Source: Beroe ovata
Taxonomy: Eukaryota; Ctenophora; Nuda; Beroida; Beroidae
Assembly: GCA_946803715.1 (NCBI GenBank)
Contig: CAMPET010000103.1
Span: forward strand, 3,537-15,310
Reading direction: 5' to 3'
Length of the DNA stretch: 11,774 nt
Under the pieces are notes generated by a model that was not told the DNA's origin, searched no databases, and saw only the letters and a program-made list of their open reading frames with translations. A program made the translations under genes and the position numbers. Positions within the stretch are counted from its first letter, which is position 1. Each line of letters begins with the position of its first letter. Below are positions 7,213 through 11,774 of this stretch, one piece after another.

Positions 7213-8571
7213 TTAATGAGTTGTGAGCGTTCGGCCTACTTGAGCTGTACCGTTTTCAAAATCCTTCTCCGAGGAACACAATATAAGCTCTTGGTTCCCT
7301 ATGAACTCTAGGCAAAATGCATCTAATTCATTCTTGATCGGCTGGGCATGCCCGTGCTTGAATACCGGCTGTGCAATCTTGCCCCAAGCCTTGAAGTAGT
7401 GTATCCATTCTTTTTCTCCGAGTGGGTGGTGGAGACGGTTCATTAGGGAAGGACCGTGCAATCTATGAGTGTTCCACTTGTANCGTCAGCCATTTCCACT
7501 AACTTCGCTTTTCGTTTCGGGTCACCCTCGTACTTCCAAGTTTCCCACGAGTCTATTTCTGCCTCTAGATAGCTGCTCTGATTCATGAGTCCTCTAGCTT
7601 GCAGAAGAGCAATAACCGCTGTCCTCACAACATCATCTCCGTCAATAAACTGGGAAAGCAGCTCCGCCAGGACCATTTCATCCATGATGTTGAGTTTCTG
7701 TATGAGTTTCATCGCATCCAAGATAAACTGTCGCTCATCTGGTAGTGATGCCCGCGGGGGCGGATCCTCATTCAAGGATTTGATGGTGGCAAGCTTCACA
7801 TCTGTAGGAATTGGGATGCTGTACTCGATGTGTAGGAGTGCCAGGGCCTGAAATGGGGCAATGACAAGTTAATTTGCAGTGTCGTTGTATCGTGTTTCAT
7901 TTTGTTTAGAAGTGGGCGGTGTGTAGGGCAGATAACCTAATCACTTTCAACTCACACAGCACAAGCGCGCTCCAAAACCATCACGTTGTTGCTATGGAAA
8001 CACGCGAAACTTTTGAAAAGTTTCAAAATGAATCACAGATTTGTTTTCGCCGCTTACATAAGCGCTGATTTGACTGTGTGACCGCGCGCGCGAAATGTGA
8101 TAATCACACTGAAACAAGTTCTCTCATTTGGAATGACAAGTAGAGATTAAAAGAAAACGTGTGATTTCACATGTATCATACATAGCGAGTAATTGAGGTA
8201 ACTAAGAGTTATGTTTACCTGGCAAATCTCAGCTTTGACATGGAATGCAGCTTTTCCCAGTGCCTCCAGAACCATAAAAATGAATTCTGTGAGGGATGCC
8301 CGCGGGAAAGTCTGAAAGTAGATCATTCATACATAGTCAAAATATTGAACTGCATGATTGTTTAGTTTTTATGAATTTTTCATATCATCAATTGGCATTC
8401 TTAGTAAGGTATCATCAGTCATAAGTCCATGAAATTTCGAGAATCACCTTCGGATTAGGATCAGGCAGGTAAGCCCTGAACCATGGCTCGTCTTGAAACA
8501 GCACGATATAGTCGGGTAAGGGTTCGGGAGGCGGCGGAGGAGTGACAGGCTTCTTGACAGGCGGGGGAGGT
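7213..8571 (-). CDS. HEAT/armadillo-like helical protein, last three exons
   Basis: Three minus-strand exons join with matching phases. Exon 8571-8448 has acceptor ACCATTTCAG and donor GAAG|GTGATT. Exon 8311-8219 has acceptor ACTTTCAG and donor CCAG|GTAAAC. Exon 7847-7213 has acceptor CATTTCAG and ends at TAA. The product begins with a polyproline stretch (PPPPVKKPVTPPPPPEP), then DYIVLFQDEPWFRAYLPDP. Amphipathic helices follow, such as FIFMVLEALGKAAFHVKAEICQ in spirit, and MVLAELLSQFIDGDDVVRTAV, which looks like a HEAT-type repeat pair. Near the end a unique N at 7484 coincides with a one-base frame change: read as given, the frame stops at 7443; the other frame continues with LHGPSLMNRLHHPLGEKEW to TAA at 7213 and keeps protein-like composition. 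I do not recognise the gene. The X-box in its intron suggests a ciliary protein, which is inference. Upstream exons are only partly resolved. Confidence 0.72.
7848..8218 (-). other. 371-nt intron dense in palindromes, with an X-box
   Basis: The intron between exons 8311-8219 and 7847-7213 is the longest clear one in this gene. It holds five inverted or self-complementary motifs within about 120 bp: the X-box at 7988-8001, GAAACTTTT-G-AAAAGTTTC at 8006-8024, CGCTTA-CA-TAAGCG at 8051-8064, CGCGCGCGCG at 8073-8082, and TGTGAT-A-ATCACA near 8097-8109. Confidence 0.75.
7988..8001 (+). promoter_or_regulatory. RFX-type X-box
   Basis: GTTGCTATGGAAAC fits the metazoan X-box (GTTNCCATGGNAAC class): half-sites GTTGCT and GGAAAC separated by AT. 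RFX factors bind this motif to drive ciliary genes across animals. It lies inside an intron of the minus-strand helical-protein gene, so it could be an internal promoter or enhancer. Confidence 0.5.
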
Positions 8572-8820
8572 CTGAAATGGTGATGAAATTAGTTTGTTTG
8601 TTTGTTTGATAACCCACGGTGGGGCTGGCAATGTGCCGAAATGATTTAATACAGTTGGAAATTTTAAGATTCAAGCCACAAAGCACAAAGAGATGCCTAT
8701 TCAGGCATGTGTTCCAGTGCTAAGTAGCCCCATTGCTACTGTTGAAGTCTCTAAAACACACAGCACTCAAATAACAAATCACAAACTGGTCACTCAAAAC
8801 ATCCCAAATGAAAAAATATG

Positions 8821-8990
8821 TACGTGCTTTGCACGGGGATAATGAGTTAGTAAGTCCTTCCAGTGCGGGAAGAGCGATGTGGGGTGGGCGTTGATGCGAA
8901 AGTTGGGGCTGTTGCCCTCAATCTCGACGATGAAGCAGCCGATGATGAGAGGGAGGGAGGCGACTGCTCCTTCACTCGGCTGCAAACAGC
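8821..8990 (-). CDS. Probable further exon of the helical-protein gene
   Basis: A minus-strand frame reads PSEGAVASLPLIIGCFIV, then EIEGNSPNFRINAHPTSLFP and HWKDLLTHYPRAK. It uses C-ending codons like neighbouring exons and has a plausible protein composition. The acceptor may be GTTTGCAG before 8990 or GGAGCAG a few codons later. The donor is unclear: CAC|GTACAT (phase 0) and CCCC|GTGCAA (phase 1) are both out of step with the next exon at 8571, which needs phase 2. A 7-nt microexon CCCCACC near 8620-8626, flanked by TTGCCAG and GTGGGT, would repair the phase with proline codons, but this is speculative. Confidence 0.45.
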
Positions 8991-9302
8991 CCCGTTCTTG
9001 ATGTAGTGGTACATCCCTGGGTCGCTACTGATCTTCTCCTTGATCTGCGCTACAAGACTCCTCCTCTGTTCCCGCTCCTCACGACTCCTGTCCGGAGACA
9101 CGTACACCTTCTCAAAACGAGAAGACTCTCTCAGCACTCTCGCATTCTTTAGCACTCTGGATGCTGCTTCGCTGCTGCTAAGGAAGACTTTGATCGGACG
9201 CTTTGCTTCTTCCCTGCTCTCTCCCACACGGTAGCAGTCACTCACAGAGGGTTTTCCAGCCCCACAACTTGCAAGCAACAAGTCTTCAACTTTCCTGCGC
9301 AA
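8991..9302 (-). mobile_element. LINE ORF1-like RNA-binding fragment
   Basis: About 104 uninterrupted codons begin RKVEDLLLASCGAGKP and continue with DCYRVGE, RPIKVFLSSSEAASRVLKNA, FEKVYVSPDRSREEREQRR and KISSDPGMYHYIKNGAVCSR. The order (DCYRxG, RPxxVxxxS, LKNAxxLR, VYxSPDxTxEERxxRxxLVxxLK, IxxGxVC) is that of the RNA-binding region of ORF1-type proteins in invertebrate non-LTR retrotransposons. It lies on the minus strand. No reverse transcriptase follows, so it is a fragment. The absence of stops suggests that it is young or conserved. The first codon in the frame is not ATG; a GCGCAG acceptor sits right at the start (near 9295), so exonisation is possible. Downstream of about 8990 the frame becomes a Ser-rich shadow of the neighbouring exon. 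Confidence 0.6.
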
Positions 9303-9509
9303 TGATCCAAAATTATCTGTGTTTAGGTCACAGATTGAATTGTCAAATATTGAAAACCAATGAATCTAACATTGAACAAGTCATGAAAGAAGATTCCTTC
9401 TGACATTATTGCAGTACAATAATATGGAAGTCACCTGAAGGCGATTTCTAAAAAATAACATCTTCAGTTTAAAGGACCTAGTCTAGTATCTGAACAACAA
9501 AACATCTAC

Positions 9510-9627
9510 AGTTGACCGTATGACAAACATCAAAACAATATTACAAACATCAAAAACAAAATCGACAGTCGAGACCTCTACAGTCACTCAACAGTCGAAA
9601 TCTCCACACTGTCACTTGACAGTCACA
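9510..9627. repeat. Imperfect short tandem repeats downstream of RMDN
   Basis: Two diverged families are visible: ACAAACATCAAAACA twice about 20 bp apart near 9519-9555, and a roughly 27-bp unit beginning CAGTCGA(G/A) near 9565-9625 in two full copies and a partial (CAGTCAC). They fall in the RMDN 3' flank; the last copy touches its stop codon. Confidence 0.55.
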
Positions 9628-11691
9628 TGAGGACAACAAATTGTTTTTTGTACAGTTTCTCAGCCTCCTCAAGGATCAGATGATCGTCTTGTATTGTGGG
9701 GGTTTGTTGCAGGGTCAGTTCCAGGTACTTTTTACAGTTCATACGGTCACCCAACCTGGAAACAGATTAGATATCGTTGTGGTTTCTGCAAAGATGGTAT
9801 TAAAATGATTTGCATGAAATTTTCGAGATTTGAAGTGAGCATTTGTCGAGAGGGAACAATATATACTTCCCACCAGTTTCACAACTCACGCGAGGTAAGC
9901 TCTGGCAATGAGGAATAGATTCCTCACCCACGCCCCAGGAGCCACCTCCTCCGCCCTCAGGAAGAACTCCAATGCCTCCTCATAACTAGTTTCCGGGACA
10001 CTGCCCAGGAAAGTTGCAGCGAATTTGCGCTGTATCCAGTTCAACTCCTGCAGCTCCATATGCCACACCCCCAGCAGCGTACACACGGTACCATCACGGG
10101 GGTTGAGTTCCAGAGCCCGCTCCAGATGATATTTCATCGTGGGGAGGTTTCCAAACTGCTCCTTCATACCCAACTTCTCGCTGTACCCATTGGAGATGAT
10201 CGCTTTCCACCGGTGAGTGTTTGCGTTCCCCTCATTGAGCTCCAGAGCCCGGTCCAGGAGATCGAGAGCTGCCTTGAGTCGGGTCGTGGCGTCCTTTCCG
10301 CCGGCCATACCGAGCTGTTTAACCACTTCCCACTCTGCCCTGGCTCGCCGCCAGAGTACCTCATCGTTGTTGAGTTCTGAGTATCTGTGGGTGGGGGGAG
10401 GAGATATTCTCTGCTATAGGGAGATAAATCTCAGTGTAACTTCAATCACACTTTCTGCTGATACGCAGGAAGGATATCTAAAACTCTCCTTCTCGCTAAA
10501 CTCCCTCTCTCTCTCTCTCTCTCCCTCCCTCCCTCCCTCTCTCCCTCCCTGGGAGTTTACCGGTTGAGTGAGAGTGACAGATCATTGAACTGCTCCTTGT
10601 CGTATAGACTATCCAAATACCGCAACACTTGCGGAGGCGGTGGAGGGTCCGAGTCGGGTATCCTTGTGTCCTCCCCGGGTGTCACATCCTCGCTTGTCGG
10701 GTCATCGTCAACCGAACCTGATAGCGGGTGAGAGGGAGGGTTAGATCTCCCTGGATATTCTGAGATAAAACTCAGCAGATGATAAAGTGGTTTNCAAAGA
10801 ACTTGACAGTATCAAGATTTATAAACCAAGCAACCCAATGTTCACCATGAGAGTCATGGTTTGCTGTATTGGAGATGAATGCATAGCTCTTCATGCTGGT
10901 TTTTGGTAAAACACATGCTGGAAACGTTCCCAGGAAGTAACCCCGTGTTACTGAGTTGTTGTTCAGAATGTCGTTCAGGTCTTCAGTACGAAGTGGTTTC
11001 ATTCTATAATCCGAACCTTTCTGTTGGCATCAATCTGAATTTGTCTATCGTATACTGCATAGATGATAAGTATCATGTCAGATGGGATTCCTTCATTTAT
11101 ACCCATATCTATTTCAAGGTAGGTGGAAGCTTTTTCCTGTAGATTAAGATGACGTTCATTGAGACTGCTCCTATCAGCACCGAAACTCATACCTNTTTAA
11201 AAATCACAAATGCAACACAAAGAAGATACACAAAATGAAAGTTGACCAAGTCAAAACTTGTTCTTGCTCGAACACCCGTACAGACACACAGATCTGATCA
11301 TCATTGGACATTGCACATGAAAACTCCTCAGACACGCACATCACCTGCTGTGCTACTAGCAACTGCTTATAGTTCCCTAATCGGACACAGACACAGCGCT
11401 ATCGGTCCCCCATTCCATTTCCCAGGGGGCTGGGCATTGACATGAATTAGTCCAGATAACACCACCGTATCACCTATTGTACGTATGATTTCATTTACCC
11501 GCACCTTTTCTGTGTCAAGTGTTCTCTGAAATAGTATAATCTCAATATAATTGCGATCATCAAAGCGATATGATGGAATTCAGAATTTTGAACGCTTAGA
11601 GATCAGAAGTCACTTACTGACCTGGCGATGTGATGTGAAATTTTCTTTATTTTCAACGTTGAACTCCTTTCTTAAAAACTTGCATCGATGT
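9623..11691 (-). CDS. RMDN: Regulator of microtubule dynamics (RMDN/FAM82) TPR protein, 5'-incomplete
   Basis: Four minus-strand exons join in frame: 11691-11618 (acceptor TTATCCTTACAG, donor GTAAGT), 10717-10561 (acceptor CGCTATCAG, donor CCG|GTAAAC), 10384-9890 (acceptor CACCCACAG, donor GC|GTGAGT) and 9755-9623 (acceptor GTTTCCAG, TGA). The C-terminal domain matches RMDN proteins: LDSLYDKEQFNDL, then ELNNDEVLWRRARAEWEV, ALELNEGNANTHRWKAI, YHLERALELNPRDGTVCTLLG, LNWIQRKFAATFLG, SYEEALEFFLRAEEVAPG and LIARAYLALGDR. These are TPR-like helices with the family's LWRxARA, W(I/L)QRxxA and EALxFFxxAEExxP marks. RMDN1-3 associate with microtubules; RMDN3 tethers ER to mitochondria in vertebrates. 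The paralogue cannot be fixed here. The N-terminal exon (KFLRKEFNVENKENF) is supported by splice phase only. Gene start is outside the window. Confidence 0.88.
10501..10549. repeat. CT/CCCT tract in an RMDN intron
   Basis: A pure pyrimidine tract (CT repeats, then CCCT repeats) on the plus strand. On the transcribed minus strand it becomes a G-rich run with four consecutive GGGA blocks starting about a dozen bases after the donor at 10560. Confidence 0.9.
10772..11190 (-). mobile_element. Polinton/Maverick-like fragment: capsid-type C-terminus and adenain-type protease start
   Basis: Two overlapping minus-strand frames. The first (11190-10999) contains LQEKASTYLEIDMGI and MILIIYAVYDRQIQID, resembling the C-terminus of Polinton-type capsid-associated proteins. 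Its TGA overlaps the next ATG (ATGA at 11002-10999). The second frame (11002-10772) starts MKPLRTEDLNDILNNNSVT, continues YFLGTFPACVLP and HGEHWVAWFIN, and matches the N-terminal half of an adenain-like cysteine protease with the catalytic His in GEHW. An N at 10794 and loss of the rest leave no catalytic Cys, so the protease is truncated and inactive. Stop-start overlap is typical of compact virus-like elements and not of animal genes. It lies in the RMDN intron 11617-10718, on the same strand. No polymerase, integrase or terminal repeats are in the window. Confidence 0.5.
11191..11611. other. Upstream part of the RMDN intron, no gene seen
   Basis: Only short frames without protein-like composition occur. 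An N lies at 11194, next to the Polinton-like fragment. No terminal repeats or further exons were recognised. Confidence 0.5.
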
Positions 11692-11748
11692 CTGTAAGGA
11701 TAAAAAAGCTTGATTCTTAATTGTGATGAAGCTCACCCGACAGGAAAT

Positions 11749-11774
11749 ACACACACACACACACACACACACAC
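11749..11774. repeat. (AC)n microsatellite at the window end
   Basis: Thirteen uninterrupted AC units run to the last base. It is cut by the window edge. Confidence 0.95.

Noticed and set aside
8444-8686. 80-codon minus-strand frame
   Set aside because: Overlaps exon 8571-8448 in a different frame; the polyproline frame joins in phase with both downstream exons.
10060-10567. Plus-strand frames over the RMDN exons
   Set aside because: Antisense to clear RMDN TPR sequence; the second runs into the CT repeat.
11242-11445. 67-codon plus-strand frame near the right end
   Set aside because: No protein-like composition and no splice or family support.
1-11774. CRISPR arrays, bacterial operons, tRNA or rRNA genes
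   Set aside because: The tandem repeats have no spacers, genes are spliced, and no cloverleaf or rRNA-like sequence was recognised.

Overview
This looks like nuclear DNA of a metazoan, probably a marine invertebrate. The coding regions are split by short GT-AG introns (110 to 371 nt where both ends are clear). There are no bacterial-type operons, ribosome binding sites or rRNA/tRNA genes. Recognisable products are animal types: a Golgi carbohydrate sulfotransferase, an RMDN/FAM82 TPR protein and a MORN-repeat protein. I cannot assign a phylum. Five isolated N bases (4303, 6495, 7484, 10794, 11194) are assembly ambiguities, and at least one falls exactly where a reading frame breaks.

Layout. 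1-215: a 13-bp tandem repeat and a long CA microsatellite. 215-583 (minus): two exons of a MORN-repeat protein. 1597-2892 (plus): an intact, intronless carbohydrate sulfotransferase. 3379-3910 (minus): a first exon encoding a Ser/Pro-rich N-terminus. Its splice phase fits the MORN exons, so the sulfotransferase may be nested in a 2.8-kb intron of one minus-strand gene. 3911-4479: divergent upstream region with a palindromic E-box and an 11-bp tandem repeat. 4480-6358 (plus): a decayed, once intron-containing transposase resembling the P-element/THAP9 type. 6359-7212: AT-rich intergenic DNA with a perfect 25-bp hairpin. 7213-8571 (minus): the last three exons of an alpha-helical HEAT/armadillo-like protein, with a further probable exon at about 8821-8990. 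One intron contains an RFX-type X-box, which hints at a ciliary role. 8991-9302 (minus): a fragment of a LINE ORF1-like protein. 9623-11691 (minus): an RMDN gene, four exons visible. Its 900-nt first visible intron carries a two-gene fragment that looks like a Polinton/Maverick-type (virus-like) element. The window ends in an AC microsatellite.

How the genes relate: eukaryotic neighbours need not share a pathway. RMDN (microtubule-associated), the MORN protein and the X-box gene could all belong to the cilium/microtubule sphere, but that is inference. The mobile-element content is diverse: a P-like DNA transposon, a LINE and a Polinton-like element. Two of the three lie inside or directly against host gene structures.
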